Positions 24,913-33,849 of a stretch of 64,000 nt of DNA are shown here, piece after piece. This DNA comes from Pseudomonas ceruminis. GTDB taxonomy: Bacteria > Pseudomonadota > Gammaproteobacteria > Pseudomonadales > Pseudomonadaceae. The notes beneath the pieces are model-generated. The model saw nothing but the letters and a program-made list of their open reading frames with translations, did not search any database and had not been told where the DNA came from. A program made the translations under genes and the position numbers. The DNA lies in contig NZ_BQHW01000001.1 of the NCBI RefSeq assembly GCF_021602025.1, positions 62,001-126,000 of the forward strand. Direction: 5' to 3'. Numbering within the stretch: position 1 is the first letter of the stretch; each line of letters begins with the position of its first letter.

Positions 24913-25758
24913 TCAGCGGTTGCCGCGCCGGCTCATGAAGGCCAGGCGCTCGAGCAGTTGCACGTCCTGCTCGTTCTTCACCAGGGCGCCTGCCAGCGGC
25001 GGAATCGCCTTGGTCGGGTCGCGCTCGCGCAGCACGGCCTCGCCGATGTTGTCGGCCATCAGTAGCTTGAGCCAGTCGACCAGCTCGGAAGTCGAAGGCT
25101 TTTTCTTGAGGCCCGGCACCTTGCGCACGTCAAAGAACACATCCAGCGCTTCACTGACCAGCGATTGCTTGATGTGGGGGAAGTGCACGTCAACGATCTG
25201 CTGCAGGGTATTGCGGTCGGGGAAGGCGATGTAATGGAAGAAACAGCGGCGCAGGAAGGCGTCAGGCAGCTCTTTTTCGTTGTTCGAGGTAATGATGATG
25301 ATCGGGCGCTGCCTGGCCTTGATGGTCTCGTCGATTTCGTAGACGTAGAACTCCATCTTGTCGAGCTCTTGCAACAGATCGTTGGGGAACTCGATGTCGG
25401 CCTTGTCGATTTCGTCGATCAGCAGGATGACCCGCTCGTCGGCCTCGAAGGCCTCCCAGAGTTTGCCCTTCTTGAGGTAGTTGCGCACGTCGTGGACCTT
25501 GTCCACACCCAGTTGCGAGTCCCGCAGACGGCTGACCGCGTCATACTCGTAAAGACCCTGGTGGGCCTTGGTGGTGGACTTGATGTGCCAGGTGATCAGG
25601 CGCGCGCCGAAGGAGGCCGCGAGTTGCTCGGCGAGCATGGTCTTGCCGGTGCCCGGCTCGCCCTTGACCAGCAGCGGGCGTTCGAGGGTGATGGCCGCGT
25701 TGACCGCCAGTTTCAGGTCGTCTGTGGCGACGTAGTCGCGGGTGCCTTCGAACTTCAT
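24913..25758 (-). CDS. MoxR family AAA+ ATPase
   Basis: 281 residues. Walker A is GEPGTGKTMLAEQLA near residue 37; Walker B ILLIDEIDKADIEFPNDLLQELDK near 110; sensor 1 ITSNNEKELPDAFLRRC near 153. It belongs to the MoxR group of AAA+ chaperone-like ATPases. It is paired with the VWA/CoxE gene (12-bp gap), consistent with a two-protein machine acting on an unknown client. An REP-like hairpin lies upstream of its start, so the two genes appear to be an isolated operon. Confidence 0.93.
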   Translation of the reverse strand: MKFEGTRDYVATDDLKLAVNAAITLERPLLVKGEPGTGKTMLAEQLAASFGARLITWHIKSTTKAHQGLYEYDAVSRLRDSQLGVDKVHDVRNYLKKGKLWEAFEADERVILLIDEIDKADIEFPNDLLQELDKMEFYVYEIDETIKARQRPIIIITSNNEKELPDAFLRRCFFHYIAFPDRNTLQQIVDVHFPHIKQSLVSEALDVFFDVRKVPGLKKKPSTSELVDWLKLLMADNIGEAVLRERDPTKAIPPLAGALVKNEQDVQLLERLAFMSRRGNR

Positions 25759-25788
25759 TGGAATTGTCCTCTGCGGGGTGCCTGTATT

Positions 25789-25820
25789 GGCCCTGTCGCC
25801 GGCTTGCCGGCGCTAGGGCC
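25789..25820. repeat. REP-like palindrome
   Basis: GGCCCT at 25789-25794 pairs with AGGGCC at 25815-25820 around GCCGGC-TT-GCCGGC. This matches the GC-rich intergenic palindromes scattered through P. putida genomes; it lies between the MoxR gene and the upstream DUF748 gene. Confidence 0.75.
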
Positions 25821-25926
25821 GTAACGGGCAATACATGTTTGTCGTTTGTCAGCGACTATACCCCGGCCCCAGACGCGTGCAAACGCAGACCGGGTATTCA
25901 GTCCCTGAATGGCCCGTCACGCCCGC

Positions 25927-27000
25927 TCAGTCGGCTTTTGGCGGCGACTGCTCGTAACGTGCGTTGAATGCCTGGATAAACCCGTTGCGCAAGATCTGCA
26001 AAAACGCCTCGAAGGCGCTGATGTCCTGTTGGTGCACGCTGCCACTGAGCTCCACGCGGGTGGCGAACTGGTTCTTGCGCTGGTTCTTCAGCGCCGTTTC
26101 GCTGGCACCTACCACCGCTTCCCACACCGAGCGGAAGAAACCCTTGTCCTTGTTCTCCACGTCCTGCTGCCAGTCGAACACATCGATATCACGCAGCAGG
26201 GGTTTGATATAGCCGTTCAGGCGGCCGTTTTCGGCCTGGGCTTCTATCACTACGTCACCGTGGCCGGCATTGAAATCGAACTTGCCATAGGCGCTGGCGA
26301 AGTCGTTGAGCTGGCGCAGCTCGATGCCGGTGGCGCGCAGGCGGAACTCGAAATCGTCGAAATCGCTGAACGGGTCGAAGGTCGCGCGGCTCTCGACCTT
26401 GGCGTCGCCCAACAGCAGGGCCTTGGCGTCAAAGCTGGCGTCGCGCCGGCCTTTTTCGTCCCGCACGTTGGTCAGGTTGCGGATGTTGGCATCCAGCTGG
26501 GTGGCCTTGAGGTCGACCGGGGGTTTGGCGTTGAAGTTGCGAAAGCTCAGCGTGCCGTCATTGATGCGCACGTCGTTGAGGGTGATGGGCAACAGCTTTT
26601 CCAATTGCTGGCGCCAGTCGGTGCCCTGGCCAGTCTGCGAGGCCTGCTTGCTGCCACCGTCGACAAAGTTGAGCACGGGGCGCAGGAAGGTGACTTCGGC
26701 CACCACGGCGTGGTCGTACCACAGCGAATGCCAGCTCACCGACAGGTCGATCAGCGGCGCGTCGAGCAGCGGCACCGGGACCTTGCCGCTGGTCTTGACG
26801 ATTTTCAGCCCGTTGATCTGGTAGGCACCGCGCCACCAGGCAAGGTCGACGTCGGTGACCTGGCCGCGGTACTCACCCATGTCCGCCAGCTTGTCGTTGA
26901 GGTAGTCGCGCACCAGGTAGGGCAGGGCCAAGTGCAGGGCCACCAGCACTATGACCAGGCTGACCAGGCCGACCAGCGGCCAGCGATAACGGGCTTTCAT
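25927..27000 (-). CDS. DUF748 domain-containing membrane-anchored protein
   Basis: 357 residues. The ATG at 27000 has GGAG eight bases upstream; a TTG at 27015 is in frame but overlaps that site. One N-terminal membrane helix (WPLVGLVSLVIVLVALHLALPYLV) is followed by a long beta-rich AsmA/DUF748-like periplasmic part (YRGQVTDVDLAWWRGAYQINGLKIVKTSGKVPVPLLDAPLIDLSVSW). AsmA-like proteins are implicated in lipid transport between membranes; a role here is inference. It is divergent from cysK. Confidence 0.85.
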   Translation of the reverse strand: MKARYRWPLVGLVSLVIVLVALHLALPYLVRDYLNDKLADMGEYRGQVTDVDLAWWRGAYQINGLKIVKTSGKVPVPLLDAPLIDLSVSWHSLWYDHAVVAEVTFLRPVLNFVDGGSKQASQTGQGTDWRQQLEKLLPITLNDVRINDGTLSFRNFNAKPPVDLKATQLDANIRNLTNVRDEKGRRDASFDAKALLLGDAKVESRATFDPFSDFDDFEFRLRATGIELRQLNDFASAYGKFDFNAGHGDVVIEAQAENGRLNGYIKPLLRDIDVFDWQQDVENKDKGFFRSVWEAVVGASETALKNQRKNQFATRVELSGSVHQQDISAFEAFLQILRNGFIQAFNARYEQSPPKAD

Positions 27001-27133
27001 CGCGGCGTTCTCCAAGGCGGGATGTGTGGTTGACCGCGCGCTTGCTGGCTGAGTTCGAACGGGCTTTACGGGCCATCGGGGCGGGCTTACCCTTTAAGTC
27101 TTTCCCTGCCTTTACTTGCCAAGGACCCCTGCC

Positions 27134-28108
27134 ATGAGCCGTATCTACGCAGACAACGCCCATTCCATCGGCAACACGCCGCTGGTGCAGATCAACCGCA
27201 TCGCCCCGCGTGGGGTGACTATCCTGGCCAAGATCGAGGGGCGCAACCCAGGTTACTCGGTCAAGTGCCGGATCGGCGCGAACATGGTCTGGGACGCCGA
27301 AAGCAGCGGCAAGCTCAAACCAGGCATGACCATCGTCGAGCCGACTTCGGGCAACACCGGTATCGGCCTGGCGTTTGTCGCCGCCGCCCGTGGCTACAAA
27401 CTGATCCTGACCATGCCGGCATCGATGAGCCTGGAGCGGCGCAAGGTGCTCAAGGCCCTGGGTGCCGAGCTGGTACTGACCGAACCGGCCAAGGGCATGA
27501 AGGGGGCCATCGAGAAGGCCAACGAGATCGTGGCGTCGGACCCTGCGCAGTACTTCCTGCCGGGCCAGTTCGACAACCCGGCCAACCCGGCCATCCACGA
27601 AAAGACCACCGGCCCGGAAATCTGGAACGACACCGACGGCGCAGTCGACGTGCTGGTGGCCGGTGTCGGCACAGGCGGCACCATTACCGGCGTGTCGCGC
27701 TACATCAAGCACACCGAGGGCAAGTCGATCCTTTCGGTGGCGGTGGAACCTGTGTCCTCGCCGTTGATCACGCAGACCTTGGCTGGCGAAGAGCTCAAGC
27801 CCAGCCCCCACAAGATCCAGGGGATCGGCGCGGGCTTTGTGCCGAAGAACCTGGACCTGTCGATCGTCGACCAGGTCGAGACGGTGACCGATGAAGAATC
27901 CAAGGCCATGGCCATTCGCCTGATGCAGGAGGAGGGCATCCTCTGCGGTATTTCCTGCGGCGCGGCGATGGCCGCGGCGGTGCGCCTGGCCGAGAAACCC
28001 GAAATGCAAGGTAAGACCATTGTCGTAATCCTGCCTGATTCGGGCGAGCGCTACTTGTCCAGCATGCTGTTCAGCGACCTGTTCAGCGAGCAGGAAAACC
28101 AGCAGTAA
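27134..28108 (+). CDS. cysK: Cysteine synthase A (O-acetylserine sulfhydrylase)
   Basis: 324 residues, close to E. coli CysK (323). Sequence features are [30 protein letters not shown] with the PLP Lys near residue 43, [43 protein letters not shown] and the C-terminal [28 protein letters not shown] is the CysK form, not the CysM form (NPAGSVKDR). It makes cysteine from O-acetylserine and sulfide. The ATG at 27134 is preferred over an upstream TTG at 27116 because homologues start M-S-x-I-x-x-DN. Confidence 0.95.
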   Translation: MSRIYADNAHSIGNTPLVQINRIAPRGVTILAKIEGRNPGYSVKCRIGANMVWDAESSGKLKPGMTIVEPTSGNTGIGLAFVAAARGYKLILTMPASMSLERRKVLKALGAELVLTEPAKGMKGAIEKANEIVASDPAQYFLPGQFDNPANPAIHEKTTGPEIWNDTDGAVDVLVAGVGTGGTITGVSRYIKHTEGKSILSVAVEPVSSPLITQTLAGEELKPSPHKIQGIGAGFVPKNLDLSIVDQVETVTDEESKAMAIRLMQEEGILCGISCGAAMAAAVRLAEKPEMQGKTIVVILPDSGERYLSSMLFSDLFSEQENQQ

Positions 28109-28281
28109 TCGCCCCGGCCGCTGATCCGGCGCAATAGTCGGCGGCTGGGTTTATTGCAGAATCTTCATCACCCCGATCCCGCCCTGGTTGTTTTTACTGG
28201 GGCAGGAAGGGTTTATGATGGCCGGATGATTTTTTCCGGAAGCAGACGGCGCAGGCCTGCTGCTTCTCCAAGGAGTGTTGC

Positions 28282-29217
28282 ATGACCTTTTCCTTCGTCG
28301 CCAAGGCAGGTGTCCTGCTGGTGTTTTTCGGCAGCGTGCTTTTCGTGCACCTGCGCGGCAAGGCGCGCCTGCCGGTTTTGCGCCAGTTCGTCAACCATTC
28401 GGCGCTGTTCGCTCCTTATAACAGCCTGATGTACCTGTTCTCGGGCGTGCCGTCCAAGCCATACCTGGACCGCCAGCGCTTCCCGGAGCTGGATGTACTC
28501 AAGGACAACTGGCAGGTCATCCGCGAAGAGGCCATGCGCCTGTTCGACGAGGGTTATATCCGCGCGGCCGAGAAAGACAACGACGCCGGTTTCGGCTCGT
28601 TCTTCAAGAAAGGCTGGAAGCGCTTCTACCTGAAGTGGTACGACAAACCGCTGCCGTCGGCCGAAACCCTCTGCCCGAAAACCGTCGAGCTGGTCAGCAG
28701 CATCCCCAATGTGAAGGGCGCGATGTTCGCCCTGCTACCCGGTGGCAGCCACCTGAACCCGCATCGCGATCCATTCGCCGGTTCCCTGCGCTATCACCTG
28801 GGCCTGTCGACCCCCAACTCCGATGCCTGCCGCATCTACGTCGACGGCGAGGAGTACGCCTGGCGTGACGGTGAGGACGTGATGTTCGACGAAACCTACG
28901 TGCACTGGGTCAAGAACGAGACAGACGTCACCCGCGTGATCCTGTTCTGCGATATCGAGCGCCCCCTGAGCAGCCCGCTGATGACCCGCATCAACCGCAA
29001 GGTCAGCGCCTTCCTAGGCCGTGCCACTGCGCCGCAGAATACCGATGACGAGCGCGTGGGCGGGATCAACCAGGCCTATGCGTGGAGCAAGCGTTTCAGC
29101 AACAAGATCAGCACCCACGTGAAGCAGTTCAAACGTGCCAACCCCAAGGCCTACCGCATCCTGCGGCCAGTGTTGGCGGTGGTGGTGGCGTACCTGCTGT
29201 ACCGCTGGTTATTCTGA
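28282..29217 (+). CDS. lpxO: Lipid A 2-hydroxylase-like dioxygenase (LpxO family)
   Basis: 311 residues with AAGGAG before the ATG. The aspartyl/asparaginyl beta-hydroxylase fold is shown by the iron ligands H-x-D in NPHRDPFAGSLRYHLGL near residue 160 and a second His in TYVHWVKNETDVTRVILFCD near 207. Hydrophobic segments at both ends (AGVLLVFFGSVLFVHL; VLAVVVAYLLYRWLF) anchor it to the inner membrane. The family adds a 2-hydroxyl to a secondary acyl chain of lipid A, using oxygen and 2-oxoglutarate. It is preceded by a long untranslated region. Confidence 0.93.
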   Translation: MTFSFVAKAGVLLVFFGSVLFVHLRGKARLPVLRQFVNHSALFAPYNSLMYLFSGVPSKPYLDRQRFPELDVLKDNWQVIREEAMRLFDEGYIRAAEKDNDAGFGSFFKKGWKRFYLKWYDKPLPSAETLCPKTVELVSSIPNVKGAMFALLPGGSHLNPHRDPFAGSLRYHLGLSTPNSDACRIYVDGEEYAWRDGEDVMFDETYVHWVKNETDVTRVILFCDIERPLSSPLMTRINRKVSAFLGRATAPQNTDDERVGGINQAYAWSKRFSNKISTHVKQFKRANPKAYRILRPVLAVVVAYLLYRWLF

Positions 29218-29234
29218 GGGTGATGCTCGCCTGG

Positions 29235-29272
29235 CCTGGCTCCATCGCGGGTTTCCGCGCGAAGGGGCCAGG
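29235..29272. repeat. REP-like hairpin after lpxO
   Basis: CCTGGC at 29235-29240 pairs with GCCAGG at 29267-29272, with an inner CGCGG/CCGCG. Probably stops the lpxO message; similar to other short palindromes in this genome. Confidence 0.65.
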
Positions 29273-29295
29273 TCGGGCGGTCGAAAAGGCAGCAG

Positions 29296-29324
29296 TTGCC
29301 CAAGCCCTGATTCAACGTTATATT
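29296..29324 (+). promoter_or_regulatory. Candidate sigma-70 promoter of the leader ORF / DMT transporter
   Basis: TTGCCC at 29296-29301, 17-base spacer, TATATT at 29319-29324. Transcription would begin near 29331, about 25 bases before the leader ORF. Confidence 0.6.
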
Positions 29325-29355
29325 CCGACACATTCCTTCTTCGAAGACCCTGTTC

Positions 29356-29517
29356 ATGCCTGCTATCCCTTCCACCACTAGCCCTGTCTTCGCGCCCGTC
29401 GCGAGCACGGTCGTGCGTGGCAGCCAGCAGCCGGTCATGATCAGTCATTACCCACCACCTGTCAGTGGCGTCGTAGGCGGCGTAGCTCCGCCTCGCTGCG
29501 TGGTCGTGCTGGGCTGA
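29356..29517 (+). CDS. Candidate leader peptide, Pro/Val-rich, upstream of the DMT transporter
   Basis: A 53-codon ORF from ATG at 29356 to TGA at 29517, too short for most gene finders. About 12 residues are Val and 10 are Pro, including a PPP run (residues 33-35) and a VVVL near the end, a composition resembling regulatory leader peptides rather than a folded protein. GAAG is the only weak ribosome binding site. It begins about 25 bases after a good sigma-70-like promoter and ends 114 bases before the transporter start, so both are likely on one transcript. Translation and function are unproven. Confidence 0.45.
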   Translation: MPAIPSTTSPVFAPVASTVVRGSQQPVMISHYPPPVSGVVGGVAPPRCVVVLG

Positions 29518-29631
29518 TCGGCTTCTGGCCGCATCCCGTCACACGCGCAACCTACTGAACACGGTCGGCTACTTCCCTTACTGAAGTTCACGCCCACCGT
29601 TCGGCTTATTTGCCCGAATACAGGTGCATAC

Positions 29632-30513
29632 ATGTCTGTCCTTTCCAAAGCATCCGTGGCCTCGGCGGCCACTACTGGCTTGTTCGTCCTGCTGTGGAGC
29701 AGCGGCGCTATCGTTTCCAAGCTCGGCCTGGCCCAGGCCAGCCCCTTCGCCTTCCTGCTCCTGCGCTCGGCGCTGGCGCTGGTTGGCCTGTTACTGATCG
29801 GCCCGCTGCTTGGGCTGCGCTGGCCACGTACGCGCGGGGCAATGCTGCGGGCCCTGGGTACTGGCTGTGTCCTGCTGGGCGCGTACCAGATCTTCTACTT
29901 ACTGGCGCTCAACACCCATGTCACCCCGGGGATTATGGCCACAGTGATGGGGGTGCAACCGATCCTCACCGTGGTGCTGATGGAGCGTCAGCGCTCCGGG
30001 CGCCGGCTGTTCGGGCTGGGGTTGGGCCTTGGTGGACTGGTGATGGTGGTTTACCAAGGCATCAACCTCGCAGGCGCGTCACTGGCCGGCATGCTGTTTG
30101 CCCTGCTGGCCCTGGCCAGCATGACCTTCGGCTCGATCCTGCAGAAGCGCATCACCGACAACCCCATGGGCACGCTGCCGTTGCAGTACCTGGCGGGGTT
30201 CGCCCTGTGTGCGGTGTTCGCGCCGCTGCAGCCGCTGCACGTTGAATGGAACGGCACGTTCATCGGTGCGCTGCTGTGGATGGGGCTGGTGGTTTCGCTG
30301 CTGGCGACCTTGCTGCTGTACCGGCTGATAGCCCAGGGCAACCTGGTCAATGTCACCAGCCTGTTCTACCTGGTGCCTGCGGTGACTGCGGTGATGGATT
30401 ATCTGATCTTTGGTAACCGGCTGGCACCGCTGAGCCTGTTGGGCATGGGGTTGATCGTGATCGGTTTGCTGTTCGTGTTCCGCAAGCCTGCAGCGCGTCT
30501 GGCAGAGGCGTAG
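29632..30513 (+). CDS. DMT family (EamA) transporter
   Basis: 293 residues with ten predicted membrane helices forming two EamA repeats (SGAIVSKLGLAQASPFAFLLLRSALALVGLLLIGPLLG; later ALLWMGLVVSLLATLLLYRLIAQGNLVNVTSLFYLVPAVTAVMDYLIFGNRL). Such proteins export amino acids or other small metabolites. It lies behind a probable leader peptide, which suggests that its expression responds to a translational signal. Substrate unknown. Its stop is 3 bases from the stop of the convergent DUF4265 gene. Confidence 0.88.
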   Translation: MSVLSKASVASAATTGLFVLLWSSGAIVSKLGLAQASPFAFLLLRSALALVGLLLIGPLLGLRWPRTRGAMLRALGTGCVLLGAYQIFYLLALNTHVTPGIMATVMGVQPILTVVLMERQRSGRRLFGLGLGLGGLVMVVYQGINLAGASLAGMLFALLALASMTFGSILQKRITDNPMGTLPLQYLAGFALCAVFAPLQPLHVEWNGTFIGALLWMGLVVSLLATLLLYRLIAQGNLVNVTSLFYLVPAVTAVMDYLIFGNRLAPLSLLGMGLIVIGLLFVFRKPAARLAEA

Positions 30514-30516
30514 GCC

Positions 30517-30975
30517 TTAACGAAACTCTTCGGGGATGGCGTGGCGCAGTACGCCTTCCTCGAAGTCCAGGGCGCCGGCTTCGCGTTGCGTCAGCAGGTA
30601 GTAGAGCAGGGTGTCGAGGGCACGCGTGGGCGGCACTTCGACGGCCAGCATCCTTACCGCCTTTTCAACTTCGCTGGGGCAGCCAAACTCCTCCAGCGCC
30701 GCGCGCACCTGTTCCAGATCGCCCAGGGCCTTGACCCGTACGCGAAAGACCGAAGCACCGCCATTGTGCTGCAAGGCCTCGAACCAGGTCTGTTCGCCGT
30801 CCTCTCGAATACTGATGGTGTCGCCGGGCGCGATGCCGTAGGCATAGAAGGGGATGCTAGCGACCTGGAAGCCGGTAGCAGTGCGTTTTGCCCAGAGGCC
30901 CTCTACCGAGGCGGGTGGATAGCCCTGGGCATCCTGCTCCAGGCGCCAGAGCACGATTTTGTAGTCGCAGGGCAT
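30517..30975 (-). CDS. DUF4265 domain-containing protein
   Basis: 152 residues, no signal peptide or membrane segment. The patterns YKIVLWRLEQD, VASIPFYAYGIAPGDTISIREDG, SVFRVRVKALGDLEQVRAALEEFG and the C-terminal GALDFEEGVL match DUF4265, a family often found with toxin- or growth-related loci but of unknown function. The terminal part is in convergent contact with the DMT gene. A second DMT gene lies upstream on the same strand. Confidence 0.8.
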   Translation of the reverse strand: MPCDYKIVLWRLEQDAQGYPPASVEGLWAKRTATGFQVASIPFYAYGIAPGDTISIREDGEQTWFEALQHNGGASVFRVRVKALGDLEQVRAALEEFGCPSEVEKAVRMLAVEVPPTRALDTLLYYLLTQREAGALDFEEGVLRHAIPEEFR

Positions 30976-31069
30976 GTCAACAAGGCTTGAAGAAGGGTAG
31001 GGGGCTATCGTAGAGCGCTTTGCCCGTCATGTCTGCAATAACCTGGGGGGCAAGCAGCCCCGCCCTTTA

Positions 31070-31945
31070 TCAGGCGCGTGAAGGCTTGAGCACCAGCCAC
31101 AGCGCTACACCGATCAGCAACCCGCCATACAGGTGGCCCATGGACAGCGATTCGTCCAGCAGCCATGCCCCCCACAGCACGCCGAACACCGGGATCAGAA
31201 AGGTCACGGTACTGGCCTTCACTGGGCCGATTTCGGCCAGCAGGCGGAAGTACAGAATGTAGGCGAACGCCGTGCACACCAGCCCCAGCCCGAGCAATGA
31301 CATCCATACCTGCCAGCCGCCCCAGCTGGCCGGTGGTTGAGTCAGCGCGCTCCAGGCGAACAGGGGGGACATCATCAGCGTGGCGCCGAGCATGCTACCC
31401 AGCGCCGAAAGGCGGCTGTCCAGGCCTGTGATCCAGCGCCGCGCGAGGAACCCGGCAAAGCCATAGCAGGTGGTGGCCGCCAGGCAGGCAAGGGCGCCTT
31501 GCAGCAGGGCCGTGTCCAGCGCCACGGGGCCGGCGCCGCTGAGGATGCCGACGCCGAACAGGCCAAGAAAGATGCCGCACAGCTTGGGCAGGGTCATCGC
31601 CTCGCGAAAGAACAACGCGCCAATCAGCACGCCCATCAGCGGTGTGGTGGCGTTGAAGATCGCCGAATAGCCGGCCGGCAATACCTGCGCCGCCACTGAA
31701 TAGAAGGTGGCCGGGATACCCGAGTTGATCATGCCCAGCACCAGGCAGGCGCCAAGCTTGCCCTGGAAGTTCCAGCGCACCCGGGCGGCGGCGAGGATGG
31801 CGATCAGCCCCAGGCAGGCGATGGAGACGCGGAAGAAGGCGGTGGGCACGGTCCCCAGCTCCGGGGCGATGATGCGCATGAACAGGAAACTCGCTCCCCA
31901 GACGGCGGCAAGGATCAGCAGACGGGTCAGGGCGATGGGGCTCAC
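31070..31945 (-). CDS. DMT family (EamA) transporter
   Basis: 291 residues starting at GTG with GGAG seven bases upstream. Ten hydrophobic segments in two EamA repeats ([67 protein letters not shown]). The C-terminal glycine/leucine helix and charged end are usual. It is likely a small-molecule exporter with unknown substrate. It is divergent from aceK. Confidence 0.88.
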   Translation of the reverse strand: MSPIALTRLLILAAVWGASFLFMRIIAPELGTVPTAFFRVSIACLGLIAILAAARVRWNFQGKLGACLVLGMINSGIPATFYSVAAQVLPAGYSAIFNATTPLMGVLIGALFFREAMTLPKLCGIFLGLFGVGILSGAGPVALDTALLQGALACLAATTCYGFAGFLARRWITGLDSRLSALGSMLGATLMMSPLFAWSALTQPPASWGGWQVWMSLLGLGLVCTAFAYILYFRLLAEIGPVKASTVTFLIPVFGVLWGAWLLDESLSMGHLYGGLLIGVALWLVLKPSRA

Positions 31946-32093
31946 AGCAGTCTCCAGTTACAAGGCAGGGCGGGAGTGTACGCGAGGGCGTGGTGCGTTT
32001 CTTGTGCTTTCTTGCTGTGTGAATGTGTGCCGGCCTCTCAAGTTTCCTGCGCCAGCTAAGCTGTCTATCTCACCCCGCAGCGAGGTGTCCTGC

Positions 32094-33803
32094 ATGACCC
32101 AACACTGGCCGGCCGGCGAAATCGCCCAGATGATCCTCGATGGCTTTGACGACTACCGGGAACACTTTCGCCGCATCACCCTCGGTGCGCGCGAGCGTTT
32201 CGAGCAGGCCCGCTGGCAAGATATCCAACGGGCGGCAGCGACGCGGATCAACTTGTACGAGCAGAAGGTCGGCGAGGTCAACGGCTGGCTGCGTGACGGG
32301 TTCGAGCCCCAACTGCTGCTGGAGGTCGAGCAGTGGCCTTTGGTTAAAAGTGCCTACATACGCCTGATCGACCCGCGCCTGGACGATGAGCTGGCCGAGA
32401 CCTGGTACAACTCGCTGTTCTGCAGCTTGTTCAGCCATGACCAGATCAGCGATGGCTGCATGTTCATCCACACCACGCGGCCGTCGCTGCGCAGCCATGA
32501 ACGGGCTGCGCAAACCCGTACCTACCGCCCCGATGGCAGTCTCAAGGGGCTGCTGCGAGCCCTCTTCGCCGACTACGCCTTCGCCTATGGTGATCTTGAG
32601 GGTGATGTCGCACGCCTTGAGGACCAGCTCAGGGAGTGCCTGCCGGACTGGGTCTGCAAGGACCCGGCCCTGGCGGTGGAGCTGTTCGTGCCGGTGCTGT
32701 ACCGCAACAAAGGCGCCTACCTGGTGGGCCGGCTGTACAACAGCGATGAGCAGTGGCCGCTGGTGATCCCGTTGCTGCACCGCGAGGGCCATGGTATCGA
32801 GGCCGATGCCCTGATCACCGACGAGGCCGAGGTGTCGATCATCTTCTCGTTCACCCGTTCGTATTTCATGGTGGATGTGCCGGTACCGGGGCAGTTCGTC
32901 AATTTTCTCAAGCGTATCCTGCCGGGCAAGCACATTGCCGAGCTGTACACCTCGATCGGCTTCTACAAGCACGGCAAGTCGGAGTTCTATCGGGCATTGA
33001 TCAACCACCTGGCCAGTAGCGACGACCGCTTCGTCATGGCCCCGGGGGTGCGCGGGATGGTGATGAGCGTGTTCACCCTGCCGGGCTTCAACACCGTGTT
33101 CAAGATTATCAAGGACCGCTTCTCGCCCGCCAAGACCGTCGACCGCGCCACGGTGGTCGAGAAGTACCGGCTGGTGAAGAGCGTCGACCGTGTGGGGCGC
33201 ATGGCCGACACCCAGGAGTTTGCCGATTTTCGCTTTCCGCGGGCCAAGTTCGAGCCCGAATGCCTGGCCGAACTGCTTGAAGTCGCGCCCTCGACCGTGG
33301 CGGTGGAGGGCGATACGGTGCTGATTCGCCACTGCTGGACCGAGCGGCGCATGACCCCGCTGAACCTCTACCTGGAGCAGGCCAGCGAAGGCCAGGTGCT
33401 CGAGGCGCTGGAGGACTATGGGCTGGCGATCAAGCAACTGGCGGCCGCCAATATTTTCCCGGGGGATATGCTGCTGAAGAATTTCGGCGTGACCCGCCAT
33501 GGCCGCGTGGTGTTCTACGACTATGACGAGATCAGCTACCTGACCGAGGTGAATTTCCGCCATATCCCGCCGCCGCGCTATCCGGAGGACGAGATGTCGG
33601 GCGAGCCGTGGTACTCGATCGGGCCGCACGATGTGTTTCCCGAGGAGTTTCCGCCATTTCTGTTCGCCGATATCGGTCAGCGCAGGTTGTTCAGCCGCTT
33701 GCACGGCGAGCTGTACGACGCGGATTACTGGAAAGGGCTGCAGGCATCGATCCGCGAAGGGAAGGTGATCGATGTGTTTCCGTACCGGCGCAAGGTGCGC
33801 TGA
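32094..33803 (+). CDS. aceK: Isocitrate dehydrogenase kinase/phosphatase
   Basis: 569 residues (E. coli AceK is 578). The start at 32094 gives the family opening [29 protein letters not shown]; the frame is open for about 390 bases further upstream but that part is not AceK-like. Conserved regions include [50 protein letters not shown] and [33 protein letters not shown], which carries the nucleotide-binding and catalytic Asp. The bifunctional enzyme phosphorylates and reactivates isocitrate dehydrogenase, switching carbon to the glyoxylate bypass. No aceBA neighbours here. Confidence 0.95.
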   Translation: MTQHWPAGEIAQMILDGFDDYREHFRRITLGARERFEQARWQDIQRAAATRINLYEQKVGEVNGWLRDGFEPQLLLEVEQWPLVKSAYIRLIDPRLDDELAETWYNSLFCSLFSHDQISDGCMFIHTTRPSLRSHERAAQTRTYRPDGSLKGLLRALFADYAFAYGDLEGDVARLEDQLRECLPDWVCKDPALAVELFVPVLYRNKGAYLVGRLYNSDEQWPLVIPLLHREGHGIEADALITDEAEVSIIFSFTRSYFMVDVPVPGQFVNFLKRILPGKHIAELYTSIGFYKHGKSEFYRALINHLASSDDRFVMAPGVRGMVMSVFTLPGFNTVFKIIKDRFSPAKTVDRATVVEKYRLVKSVDRVGRMADTQEFADFRFPRAKFEPECLAELLEVAPSTVAVEGDTVLIRHCWTERRMTPLNLYLEQASEGQVLEALEDYGLAIKQLAAANIFPGDMLLKNFGVTRHGRVVFYDYDEISYLTEVNFRHIPPPRYPEDEMSGEPWYSIGPHDVFPEEFPPFLFADIGQRRLFSRLHGELYDADYWKGLQASIREGKVIDVFPYRRKVR

Positions 33804-33812
33804 TCAAGGGTT

Positions 33813-33841
33813 GTCAGGCCGGCCCTATCGGGGGCCCTGAC
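33813..33841. terminator. Hairpin between aceK and the lipoprotein gene
   Basis: GTCAG/CTGAC arms (33813-33817, 33837-33841) enclose GGCCC/GGGCC with a three-base bulge; lies between convergent genes. Confidence 0.65.
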
Positions 33842-33849
33842 GCCCGGGT

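Noticed and set aside
27134-28108. CysM (cysteine synthase B)
   Set aside because: The [14 protein letters not shown] segment and length are those of CysK.
29356-29632. Guanidine or other riboswitch upstream of the DMT exporter
   Set aside because: No conserved ACGR loops or ykkC-like core seen; the region reads better as a coding leader.
31707-32093. Extension of aceK by about 129 residues
   Set aside because: It runs over the divergent DMT gene and its promoter; AceK homology starts at 32094.
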